From an uncultured Oscillospiraceae bacterium (GTDB lineage Bacteria > Bacillota > Clostridia > Oscillospirales > Oscillospiraceae): a stretch of 16,882 nucleotides of DNA. Every line of letters begins with the position of its first letter. Positions within the stretch are counted from its first letter, which is position 1. The notes below the pieces were generated by a model. That model was given only the letters and a program-made list of their open reading frames with translations, was not told the origin of the DNA and ran no database searches. Shown in pieces: positions 7,488 through 14,359 of this stretch. The position numbers were made by a program, and so were the translations under genes. The DNA lies in assembly GCA_934621665.1 (NCBI GenBank), contig CAKTUT010000013.1, forward strand, positions 1 to 16,882, written 5' to 3'.

Positions 7488-8741
7488 CTACACCTCCGAA
7501 TCCCGCATTCCTACGCGCAGTGTCATGCCCGGAAACTGGACAAAGCGCGTGGACGACTGGTAATGTGTCTGCGACTTGGATTTTGCACCGGTTCGTGAGG
7601 CAAAGACTTCCACTGCGTCTGGATTTGTGTTCTCCGGGAATAACTCGCTGTTTCGGAATACCGTTGCGTCAATTGAGGTATACTGCGCCAGAATCGCGTT
7701 CCACGTCTCCTCGTCCACAATACCCGTTTCGGGATGAGAGACATAGCGTTGAAGCGCCAAAACGGCTCCACGCGTGTCCTCGTCAAACATACCGTTTTGC
7801 GGCGGCTGCGGGACGGACTGGACAAACTCGCCCACAACGTTCAGCATATATTGCAGCAGCGGCATACCGCCTCCGGTGCTGCCAAGCTGGAGCGTACCGG
7901 GGAACTGATACGACGAGCGGACATACTGCTGTCCCTCTGAGCGCAGCTCCGTCAGTCGCAGAACGCCAAAGTAAATCTGCTCCAGCTGATTCCATGTGGA
8001 ACGGCCGACAATACCATCTGGCGTTAGAGAAAAGATCGACTGAAACGCAATGACGGCGTTTCCCGTATCGCTTGTGAAAAAGCTGTCCTCCGTGACCTTG
8101 GGGATGGCGGGGTAGTTTTGTGATATGCGGTTGAGCGCCACCTGCACAAGCAGAACATACGGTCCGACAGAGCCAAGGCGCAGCGGTGTGCCGGGATAGG
8201 TCTCGCGCTGCTCGGCAACCGGCGCGCCGACTACCAGCTCAATGTCGTTTCCATAGTAGGAACGGAGAATCTCCAGACTGTTCGCGCCCTCCTGTGCCTG
8301 GTATTGGCTGCCCCACTGGCTCAGACCGTCGCAGGTGGTGGTTGTGCCGTTGCAGTACTTTGCGGCCAGCGGTTCGACAAAGCCCTGACGGCGGATATAG
8401 TCGTTAAACAGTTCGTCAACCAGCTCTGAGACGTTTTCGTAGATATTGCGTCCCTGAATGAACTTCTGGTCGATGGCGGTGGAACTTGTGATGTCAAATG
8501 GGTAGCCGCGGCTGCGGTAATAGTCGGTATAGATGCGGTTGAGCGTATAGGAGATGATGGCAAGCGCATTTGCACGCAGTGCCGACAGCTCCCATGTGGG
8601 ATAAACCTCACTGGAGACAACGTTTTTTATGTAGTCGGTAAATGAAACGGTGATATTGGCAGCATTTGCATTCGGCGCGCCGAGGTGGACGGTGATGGTC
8701 TGCGGGACATAGGGGACAATCGGCGGCAAAACACCCGGCAT
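7488..8741 (-). CDS. SpoIID/LytB-domain protein with two peptidoglycan-binding domains
   Basis: The 417-residue protein has a SpoIID/LytB domain at about 32-170, including the conserved Glu45 in VVSSEVYP (SpoIID lytic transglycosylases use a Glu here), Cys130 and Cys137, and the GLSQWGS motif. Peptidoglycan-binding modules follow at about 188-258 and 282-355, each opened by a (Y/F)PGxxLxLG strand. A third copy of that opening, FPGMTLRVG, stands alone at 403-411, just before the end. SD AGGAGG overlaps the stop codon of the upstream gene 12 bases away. The N-terminus (MPGVLPPIVPYV) is not a signal peptide, unlike classical membrane-anchored SpoIID. Similar signal-less proteins occur in Clostridia. 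A sporulation or mother-cell role is likely but inferred. Confidence 0.85.
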   Translation of the reverse strand: MPGVLPPIVPYVPQTITVHLGAPNANAANITVSFTDYIKNVVSSEVYPTWELSALRANALAIISYTLNRIYTDYYRSRGYPFDITSSTAIDQKFIQGRNIYENVSELVDELFNDYIRRQGFVEPLAAKYCNGTTTTCDGLSQWGSQYQAQEGANSLEILRSYYGNDIELVVGAPVAEQRETYPGTPLRLGSVGPYVLLVQVALNRISQNYPAIPKVTEDSFFTSDTGNAVIAFQSIFSLTPDGIVGRSTWNQLEQIYFGVLRLTELRSEGQQYVRSSYQFPGTLQLGSTGGGMPLLQYMLNVVGEFVQSVPQPPQNGMFDEDTRGAVLALQRYVSHPETGIVDEETWNAILAQYTSIDATVFRNSELFPENTNPDAVEVFASRTGAKSKSQTHYQSSTRFVQFPGMTLRVGMRDSEV

Positions 8742-8753
8742 GGTGAATCCCTC

Positions 8754-9146
8754 CTAAAGCGTCTGCGCCGGAACGACAAACGTTTCGGTGCGGCTGTAGT
8801 TGTCGGGCAATTGCGGTGTTGGAATCAGCATAAATTCCTGTAGCGTCTGGATGCCGGTAAAGACCTGTGCGTCCTCTACGATGATGCGATCATAGCCCGG
8901 CTGATCAACGATCATACTGACGGTAGAATAAGGAAACTGCCCGGATGAGGTGAGCGCTCGGCCGTCCTGTTCCGGCGTGTCAATGGTCAGTGCGTCGGTA
9001 AAGCCGTCGAAGTTCGTTATGCGGAACGCCAAAAGCTCAAATTTGCCGTCGGTACTGCGCCGGCAGAACGCGACCGACGCGCCGGTGACGGGCAGCATGG
9101 CGTTTGAGGTGTAGACGCGGGCAACAATCGTTCCCTGTGCGGACAA
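8754..9146 (-). CDS. Carboxypeptidase-regulatory-like beta-sandwich protein, spore-type operon
   Basis: First gene of the three-gene operon. The ORF stays open to an ATG at 9245, but I choose TTG 9146 because GGGAGGGG (9152-9159) lies at ideal spacing. The resulting N-terminus (SAQGTIVARVYTSNAMLPV) is where the domain begins, and the longer form would cross a terminator and promoter-like region. The 130 residues read as a prealbumin/carboxypeptidase-D regulatory-like fold: TIVARVYTS, PVTGASVAF, DTPEQ, DQPGYDRIIVEDAQVF, LQEFMLIP. No signal peptide and no catalytic motif. Its partners suggest a structural or scaffold role in peptidoglycan or cortex handling; that is inference from context. Confidence 0.7.
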   Translation of the reverse strand: MSAQGTIVARVYTSNAMLPVTGASVAFCRRSTDGKFELLAFRITNFDGFTDALTIDTPEQDGRALTSSGQFPYSTVSMIVDQPGYDRIIVEDAQVFTGIQTLQEFMLIPTPQLPDNYSRTETFVVPAQTL

Positions 9147-9159
9147 AAATACCCCTCCC
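9144..9159 (-). promoter_or_regulatory. Ribosome binding site deciding a TTG start
   Basis: On the minus strand GGGAGGGG (9159-9152) is followed by TATTT and then TTG (9146-9144). No ATG is available at suitable spacing; the nearest ATG (9167) lies upstream of the site, not after it. Confidence 0.65.
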
Positions 9160-9204
9160 TGTATCATGGCAGGCGCGATTGCCGCGCCGCATGAGAGTTT
9201 TCCC

Positions 9205-9228
9205 ATTCTATGCAGCACGTGGCAAAAG
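9205..9228 (-). promoter_or_regulatory. Possible sporulation-sigma (SigE/SigK-like) promoter
   Basis: Minus-strand CATAGAAT (9212-9205) is one base from the SigE -10 form CATACAAT and near the SigK form CATAnnnTA. AC dinucleotides lie 15 to 17 bases upstream, the SigK -35 position. A SigA reading (TAGAAT with TGCACA 18 bases upstream) is also possible. The -35 evidence is weak. Confidence 0.3.
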
Positions 9229-9243
9229 TGTGCATACGCACGC

Positions 9244-9275
9244 AAAAGCGCTGCCCCGAATGTGGGACAGCGCTT
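9244..9275 (-). terminator. Intrinsic terminator of the ABC transporter operon
   Basis: On the minus strand a 12-bp stem with one G-T pair (9275-9264 with 9257-9246) and a 6-base loop ends in TTTT (9247-9244). It begins 15 bases after the permease stop and separates that operon from the peptidoglycan operon. Confidence 0.85.
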
Positions 9276-9289
9276 CGTACAGCAGAGAC

Positions 9290-12200
9290 TTATTCAATGG
9301 ATTTGAGCGCCTGCGCCATGTCGATGCGGCGGATTTTTCCGCGCAGAGCAAGGTCTACAATCAGCGCAAACACCAGTGTCAGCGCAATAGAGATGGCGTA
9401 GCTGACGGCCGCAATACGCACGTCAAAGTGGATCATGTCGATCTGAATCTGCGCCATGACATAGGCGTGCAGCGCGATGCCCATCGGGATGCCGACCAGA
9501 ATGCCGAGCACGGTCAGAATAATGTTTTCACGGAACACATAGGCGTTCGTCTCCTTTTCATAGAAGCCCAGCACCTTGATGGTGGCAATTTCACGGATGC
9601 GTTCGGTGATATTGATGTTTGTCAGGTTATACAGGACGATAAACGCCAGTGCGCCCGCGCAGATGACGACCAGCAGGACGATGTAGTTGAGGCTCTTCAT
9701 CATGTTATTTACGCGTGCGTGAAGATCTGCGTTCAGCGAGACGTTTGTTACGCTGTCATCGCCGGAAATTGCGGCGGAGGCCTCGTAGGGGTCGATGTCC
9801 GGCGAGAGATTCAGCCATGCAGATTTCATTTCCGCTGCGGTGCCGAGCTGTGATTCGTATGTCTGCTGCGTCAGATAGACATAGTTAAAGACGTAGTTCG
9901 TGAAGACACCGCTGATATGCAGTGAGAGTGTGTTCATATCGCTGTCGTGAATTGTAAGCGTATCGCCAACGGCAAGATTCAGTGCGTCGGCAAGGCCGAC
10001 AGAGATGATGCATTCGTCCTGTCCAGGGTAGGCGACCGCGCCGTTATCGTTGTGCAGGTCGATAAAGCCGGTCAGATTGTCACCCTGCGCTACAATCACA
10101 TGTGCCTGCTTGGTGCGCGTGCCATTGGTGCAGTCAAGGTTATGCTCCGAGATGAAAAGCGCCGAATTGAGTACATCGCTGTGCGCGTCCAGAAATTCTG
10201 CCTGCGCCGTATTATCCATCGCGTCGGAAAAATCAGCGGTGGCGTCGTACTGCGTGATTTCCTCATACTGATAGCTGACGACGTTTTGAATCGAATCGCG
10301 GATGCCAAAGCCGGTAATCAAAAGCGCCGTACAGCCGCCGATGCCGATGGCCATCATGATCATGCGCTTTTTGTAGCGGAGCGTATTGCGGATGGAGACC
10401 TTGTGCAAAAACGGAATGTGCTTCCAGACGGCAGGAACGCGCTCCAGCAGAATCCGCTGGCCAGGCTTTGGCGCTTTCGGGCGGATAAGCTCTGCCGCCG
10501 GGCGAAGAAGATCGCTTCTGCACGCGTACCACGTAGCGGCCAGCGCACAGGCGAGATAGGCCGCCGATGAGATGATGGCAAGCGGCCAGTCGAACGCCCA
10601 GAGAATATCCGTGAAGCCATACATGATGTTGTACCCCTGCCAGATCATCTTCGGCAGGAAATACGAACCGGCGGCAATGCCAACGACACAACCGAGAATC
10701 GAAGCGCTTGCGGCGTAGATCAGAAACTCGCTGATAATCGCGCTGTCGGAGTAGCCGAGTGCCTTTAAAAGACCTGTCTGTGTGCGTTCCTCGTCCACCA
10801 TCCGTGTGATGGTAGTGATGCACACCAGCGCCGCAACCATAAAGAAGAAAAGCGGAAACACGCACGAAATGGCGCTGACAATATCCGAATCACTTTCAAA
10901 GCACGCGTAGCCGACATTCGTGTCGCGGTTTAAAACGTAAATATCCGGATAGGTGAGCTCTGAGAGTTCTTTTTCGCCGTCTGAATATTCAGCTTCCGCG
11001 TCTGCAAGCTTTTGTTCGCCGTCGGTGATTTCCTGCTTTGCATCGGTGATTTTCTGCCGCCCGTCTGCAAGCTCTGCCGCACCGTCAAGCAGCGCCTGCT
11101 TTGCATCATCAAGCGTTTGCTGCGCCTCGTCCAGCTGCGCAACAACGTCAGCGCGGTTTAGAAAATACTGATTCCATCCGGCCTTTGCTTCGGCCTTTGC
11201 TGCCTCCAGCTGTTCTTCTGCCTGTGACAGCTGCACATAGGCGGCCTGTAGCTGCTCATACTGCGGCTGAATGGTTGCTTCCCACACGGCGGCGGAGACA
11301 GAGTCCTTGTCCGGCAGCTGTGCTGCCTGTGCGTCTAGCTTCGCGCGCGTGTCGGAAATGGTCCGCTCCTGCTCGGCAATCTGCTCGTCAGCAGCGTCCA
11401 GCTTGTCCTCGGCCTGACTGAAGCCGTCATAGGCCTTTTTCTTAGATCTTTCAAATTCAGCGAGGCCGTCGTCATATTCTGCCTGTGCGTCTGCAAGTTT
11501 CTGCTCACCATCGGCAACGTCCTGCTCTGCGTCCAGCAGCTTCTGCTTTGCATCAGCAAGCTCCGTCTGCTTTTCGTCAAGCGTTGCGCGCGCGTCATCC
11601 AGTGTTTGCCGCGCGTCCTGATACAGGGACTGATAGCGCGCATCGGCGCGCTGCTCACAAAGCGCGGTGATCGTGTCCTCCATGCTGGAGATAAAGCTGT
11701 CGTACGCTTCGGAGTAAACTCCGCCCGATGCGCCGGAGAGCGTCAGATAGAGGTCGGTATAGTAGTCAGTTGTGAACACCTCGGGCAGAACATAGAAAAA
11801 CGCATTGACTGCGCCGTTTCCAACGGAACTTGTGCCGCGCTCATAGTTGATATAGAGCGGCGATTTTGCAACACCGACAATCGTAAAGGTATGAACGGAA
11901 AACGCGTCAAGCGTGTCCGCATCGTTGTCATCGCTCAGCATGATCGTCTGTCCGATGGCATCTTCCCCGTAAATCCACGCGTCGGCAAGACATTCATTTG
12001 CCGCCTGCGGCATTCGTCCAGATTTAAGATCAACGGTGTTGAGCCGGGAGGGAACGCTCATTGCGTGGAGAACGGAGTTAACATGGCCGTTTACGTTGCA
12101 AAGCACGTCTCTCCAGCGCGCGCCTTCAGCGGCGGATACGCCGTCCTGCTCTTTGAAAAATTCCACATCCTCGTCGGTAAAGCCAAGCGTGGAGATCAGA

Positions 12201-12370
12201 CGGTAATCATACATCGCGTGCCCGTCAAGATACGAGTCAAGCGTATGGAGCATGGCCGTCTTTGTCAGGCGCAGACCACAAAAAAAGCCCACGCCAAGCG
12301 CCACAATGGCAAAAATGGCAAGCCAGCGGCCAAGACTTGCCTTGATTTCACGTACTGTCAGCTTCAGCAT
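9290..12370 (-). CDS. FtsX-type ABC permease with long extracytoplasmic coiled coil
   Basis: The 1026-residue membrane subunit pairs with the ATPase just upstream, 4 bases away. The start at 12370 (MLKLTVREIKAS) is chosen over the ATG at 12412, which lies inside the ATPase gene. Eight membrane helices are apparent: about 16-35, 498-522, 549-571, 595-615, 668-690, 895-917, 946-970 and 986-1008. The first FtsX domain spans about 500-625 (MVDEERTQTGLLKALGYS) and the second about 895-1020 (ERIREIATIKVLGFYEKE). Residues 40-495 are extracytoplasmic and include two long heptad-repeat helices (about 243-350 and 373-472). Proteins of this architecture act as mechanotransmission or exporter subunits, for example for lipids, peptides or envelope signals. 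The substrate cannot be told from sequence. Confidence 0.9.
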   Translation of the reverse strand: MLKLTVREIKASLGRWLAIFAIVALGVGFFCGLRLTKTAMLHTLDSYLDGHAMYDYRLISTLGFTDEDVEFFKEQDGVSAAEGARWRDVLCNVNGHVNSVLHAMSVPSRLNTVDLKSGRMPQAANECLADAWIYGEDAIGQTIMLSDDNDADTLDAFSVHTFTIVGVAKSPLYINYERGTSSVGNGAVNAFFYVLPEVFTTDYYTDLYLTLSGASGGVYSEAYDSFISSMEDTITALCEQRADARYQSLYQDARQTLDDARATLDEKQTELADAKQKLLDAEQDVADGEQKLADAQAEYDDGLAEFERSKKKAYDGFSQAEDKLDAADEQIAEQERTISDTRAKLDAQAAQLPDKDSVSAAVWEATIQPQYEQLQAAYVQLSQAEEQLEAAKAEAKAGWNQYFLNRADVVAQLDEAQQTLDDAKQALLDGAAELADGRQKITDAKQEITDGEQKLADAEAEYSDGEKELSELTYPDIYVLNRDTNVGYACFESDSDIVSAISCVFPLFFFMVAALVCITTITRMVDEERTQTGLLKALGYSDSAIISEFLIYAASASILGCVVGIAAGSYFLPKMIWQGYNIMYGFTDILWAFDWPLAIISSAAYLACALAATWYACRSDLLRPAAELIRPKAPKPGQRILLERVPAVWKHIPFLHKVSIRNTLRYKKRMIMMAIGIGGCTALLITGFGIRDSIQNVVSYQYEEITQYDATADFSDAMDNTAQAEFLDAHSDVLNSALFISEHNLDCTNGTRTKQAHVIVAQGDNLTGFIDLHNDNGAVAYPGQDECIISVGLADALNLAVGDTLTIHDSDMNTLSLHISGVFTNYVFNYVYLTQQTYESQLGTAAEMKSAWLNLSPDIDPYEASAAISGDDSVTNVSLNADLHARVNNMMKSLNYIVLLVVICAGALAFIVLYNLTNINITERIREIATIKVLGFYEKETNAYVFRENIILTVLGILVGIPMGIALHAYVMAQIQIDMIHFDVRIAAVSYAISIALTLVFALIVDLALRGKIRRIDMAQALKSIE
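10953..11640 (-). repeat. Coding repeat: heptad-rich coiled-coil arms of the permease
   Basis: The coding DNA for residues 243-472 of the permease carries degenerate repeats of an L-A-D-A-(K/E) type unit. Two closely matching copies are DGEQKLADAQAEYDDG (residues 287-302) and DGEQKLADAEAEYSDG (450-465), one in each helical arm. Prolines at 353 and 369 mark the turn between arms, which suggests an antiparallel hairpin that arose by internal duplication. Confidence 0.6.
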
Positions 12371-12374
12371 TGTC

Positions 12375-13079
12375 TCACCACTCAATCTCGGAAACCGGTG
12401 TGGGATGCTCATTCAGCGTGACGGAGCGAATCTGGCCGCTTGCCACGCGGATAACGCGGTCAGCCATGGCGGTCAGCGCGGAATTGTGTGTGATGATCAC
12501 AACCGTCATGCCGCTTTTGCGGCTTTGATCCTGCAAAAGCTGCAAAATCTGCTTGCCGGTGTTGTAGTCAAGCGCGCCTGTCGGCTCGTCGCACAGCAGA
12601 AGCTTTGGGTTCTTGGCAAGTGCACGCGCAATCGCCACGCGCTGCTGTTCACCGCCTGACAGCTGTGCCGGAAAGTTCTGCATCCGATCCTGTAGGCCAA
12701 CGGCTGTGAGCACCTGCTCGGACGGCAGCGGATTTTTGCACAGCTGTCCCGCAATCTGCACGTTCTCCAGTGCCGTCATATTGGGTAGCAGGTTATAAAA
12801 CTGGAACACAAAGCCGACCTCGTGCCGCCGGTAGGCGGTGAGCTGACGCTTATTGTAGGCGGAAATTTCCTCGCCATCCAGATAGATATGCCCGTCTGAC
12901 AGCCTGTCCATGCCGCCCAGAATATTCAGAAGCGTTGTCTTGCCCGCGCCGGATGCGCCGACAATGACGCAGATTTCGCCCTGATTGATGGTAAACGACG
13001 CGTCTTTCAGCGCGTCGATGCGTACCTCACCCATCTGATAGGTCTTACTTACGTTTTCAAATGCAACAAACGGATTCAT
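12375..13079 (-). CDS. ABC transporter ATP-binding protein, MacB/LolD type
   Basis: Cytosolic ATPase of the FtsX-type transporter encoded next. Two in-frame ATGs are possible (13088 and 13079). AAGGGGG sits only one base from the first but 10 bases from the second, so I use 13079, giving 234 residues. Motifs: Walker [10 protein letters not shown] (41-49), Q-loop Gln93, signature LSGGEQQRV (140-148), Walker B LLLCDEP (160-166) and switch His198. The ALD and [12 protein letters not shown] segments are typical of the MacB/LolD/FtsE branch, which partners FtsX permeases. The stop is followed after 4 bases by the permease ATG, so the two are co-translated. Confidence 0.92.
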   Translation of the reverse strand: MNPFVAFENVSKTYQMGEVRIDALKDASFTINQGEICVIVGASGAGKTTLLNILGGMDRLSDGHIYLDGEEISAYNKRQLTAYRRHEVGFVFQFYNLLPNMTALENVQIAGQLCKNPLPSEQVLTAVGLQDRMQNFPAQLSGGEQQRVAIARALAKNPKLLLCDEPTGALDYNTGKQILQLLQDQSRKSGMTVVIITHNSALTAMADRVIRVASGQIRSVTLNEHPTPVSEIEW

Positions 13080-13103
13080 ATCTGTCATGCCCCCTTAAAT
13101 GCG

Positions 13104-13127
13104 TAAAATTCTATAATTTGAATTTTA
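13104..13127 (-). promoter_or_regulatory. Inverted-repeat operator over the ABC operon promoter
   Basis: A perfect 8-bp inverted repeat, TAAAATTC-N8-GAATTTTA, lies 25 bases upstream of the ATPase start. The spacer plus its edge holds a minus-strand TATAGA that could serve as -10; I find no good -35 at 17 bases (TTGAAG is about 22 bases away). The position fits a repressor dimer controlling the transporter. Confidence 0.5.
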
Positions 13128-13181
13128 TCATTCCATACTTCAAAAGCGGTGAATAAGCTGTAAATTCTGGATGGTGTTTGC

Positions 13182-13217
13182 AAAAAAAACGGTGCGCCGC
13201 AGATCGCGGTGCACCGT
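13182..13217 (-). terminator. Intrinsic terminator of the ModE-type gene
   Basis: On the minus strand a 12-bp stem with one A-C mismatch (13217-13206 with 13200-13189) and a 5-base loop is followed by a run of eight Ts (13189-13182). It begins 5 bases after the stop codon of the regulator. Confidence 0.9.
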
Positions 13218-13221
13218 CCGG

Positions 13222-13569
13222 TTATAAAATTTCGTCAAATTTTTCGACAAAGAGCTTTCCTGCGTATGCGCGCAGCTCTGCACAGTAGCTCTCGTAGGCC
13301 GGCAGAATCGCTTCTGCCTCCGGGGTAAGCGTTGCACCTCCTCCGTGTTTGCCGCCCGTTGTCGAGTCGAGCAGCTTGAAGCCGAGACCGGCTTCGGCGT
13401 TTTTGATGATGGTCCATGCTTTTGAGTAGGCCATGCCGATGGACATGGCGGCCGCGCGCAGAGAGTGCGTCTCACGTACCTTGGAAAGCAGCATTGCAAT
13501 GCCAGGTCCAAAGCACTTTTCCTCGGCAAAAATACGCACGGTGATAACGGGTCTTAAATTCTTTTCCAT
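13222..13569 (-). CDS. ModE-type winged-helix regulator, DNA-binding domain only
   Basis: The 115-residue protein matches the N-terminal LysR-like helix-turn-helix of molybdate regulator ModE: LRPVITVRIF, KCFGPGIAMLL, recognition region THSLRAAAMSIGMAYSKAW (about 35-53), and TTGGKHGGGATLTPE (70-84). The molybdate-binding MOP/TOBE domains of full ModE are absent, so what it senses is unknown. The frame is open far upstream, but MEKNLRPV is the family N-terminus and the earlier region is antisense to yqeC. No Shine-Dalgarno site precedes the ATG, and the promoter predicts transcription starting at the ATG itself. It is divergent from the selenium/molybdenum operon and probably controls it. Confidence 0.88.
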   Translation of the reverse strand: MEKNLRPVITVRIFAEEKCFGPGIAMLLSKVRETHSLRAAAMSIGMAYSKAWTIIKNAEAGLGFKLLDSTTGGKHGGGATLTPEAEAILPAYESYCAELRAYAGKLFVEKFDEIL

Positions 13570-13575
13570 ACATGC

Positions 13576-13604
13576 ATGATAGAGGAAAATGCGGCGAATG
13601 TCAA
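13576..13604 (-). promoter_or_regulatory. Strong promoter of the ModE-type gene, predicting a leaderless mRNA
   Basis: Minus-strand TTGACA (13604-13599, 6 of 6) and TATCAT (13581-13576, 5 of 6) have a 17-base spacer. The usual start, 7 bases past the -10 box, is 13569, the A of the ATG. Confidence 0.65.
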
Positions 13605-13620
13605 TGAAAAGGCGCGCGGC

Positions 13621-13649
13621 TTGACCTTTTTTGGAGAATGTGTTATTCT
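13621..13649 (+). promoter_or_regulatory. Promoter of the yqeC-yqeB-selD operon
   Basis: TTGACC (13621-13626, 5 of 6) and TATTCT (13644-13649, 4 of 6) are 17 bases apart, with an extended -10 TG at 13641-13642. A short inverted repeat AGAAT-N5-ATTCT (13635-13649) covers the -10 box. The -35 box lies 16 bases from the divergent -35 of the ModE-type gene. Confidence 0.6.
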
Positions 13650-13687
13650 GACAAAAGAACATCGAGACAAAACGCGAGGTGAGCACG

Positions 13688-14359
13688 TTGCAGTTGGCAC
13701 AGATGCTGGATATCCGCCCAGGCGTGACAGCAATCATTGGAAGCGGCGGCAAGACCACGCTGATGCTGACGCTGGCGCGGGAGCTTGCGCAAGACGCGCG
13801 CGTGATCGTCACAACGACAACGCATATTCTGCAGCCAGATGGAATTCCATGCGTGCTTTCACCGTCGCCGGAGGAAATCCGGCAGGCGTTTGCAGAACAT
13901 AAAATTGTCTGTGTCGCGTCAAAAACACCGGTCGGGAAGCTGACTACGCCGGAACTTGATTTTGAAGCGCTTTTGAAGCTTGCGGACTTTGTGCTGGTAG
14001 AGGCCGACGGCTCGCGCCGGCTGCCCATCAAGGCGCACGCGCCATATGAGCCGGTAATACCGCCCTGCGCGAATCAGACAATTCTGGTTCTGGGACTATC
14101 GGGACTGATGCGGCCGATTCGAGAGAGCGTCCACCGGCCGGAGCTATATGCCGGGAAGCTTGGCGCGCGCATGGATGAGATTGTAACGCCGGAGCTTGCC
14201 GCGCGTTTGATTGAACTGGAGGCACTGCACACGCGCGTGTTTTTAAATCAAGCCGATACGCCAGAGCGAGCGGCGTTTGGCGTGCGTCTGGCGGAGGCAC
14301 TTTCGTGTCCGGTGTGCATGGGAGCGCTTGAGAAAGGGGATGTAGTATGCTTGTCTTAA
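13688..14359 (+). CDS. yqeC: Selenium-dependent hydroxylase accessory protein YqeC
   Basis: The product is a P-loop protein that belongs with YqeB and SelD to the maturation set for molybdenum hydroxylases carrying labile selenium; its exact reaction is not established. I choose TTG 13688 because GAGGTGA (13676-13682) precedes it by 5 bases. The in-frame GTG at 13679 lies inside that site. This gives 223 residues. The nucleotide-binding loop GSGGKTT is at 18-24, followed by VTTTTH (41-46) and VLVEADGSRRLPIKAH, which are family hallmarks. It overlaps yqeB by 13 bases, indicating coupled translation. Confidence 0.9.
   Translation: MQLAQMLDIRPGVTAIIGSGGKTTLMLTLARELAQDARVIVTTTTHILQPDGIPCVLSPSPEEIRQAFAEHKIVCVASKTPVGKLTTPELDFEALLKLADFVLVEADGSRRLPIKAHAPYEPVIPPCANQTILVLGLSGLMRPIRESVHRPELYAGKLGARMDEIVTPELAARLIELEALHTRVFLNQADTPERAAFGVRLAEALSCPVCMGALEKGDVVCLS

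Noticed and set aside
7094..8053. 319-codon plus-strand ORF across the peptidoglycan operon
   Set aside because: It is rich in Arg, Pro, Ala and Thr with no recognisable motif and lies opposite two genes with clear domains; it is a shadow of GC-biased coding.
9104..9853. 249-codon plus-strand ORF over the permease 3' end
   Set aside because: It is low complexity in Asp, His, Arg and Val, runs through a terminator, and is antisense to the second FtsX domain.
13570..14031. Open extension of the ModE-type frame far upstream of its ATG
   Set aside because: It is antisense to yqeC, its composition (Ser/Ala/Thr-rich) is typical of a shadow frame, and the family N-terminus and a strong promoter both lie at 13569.
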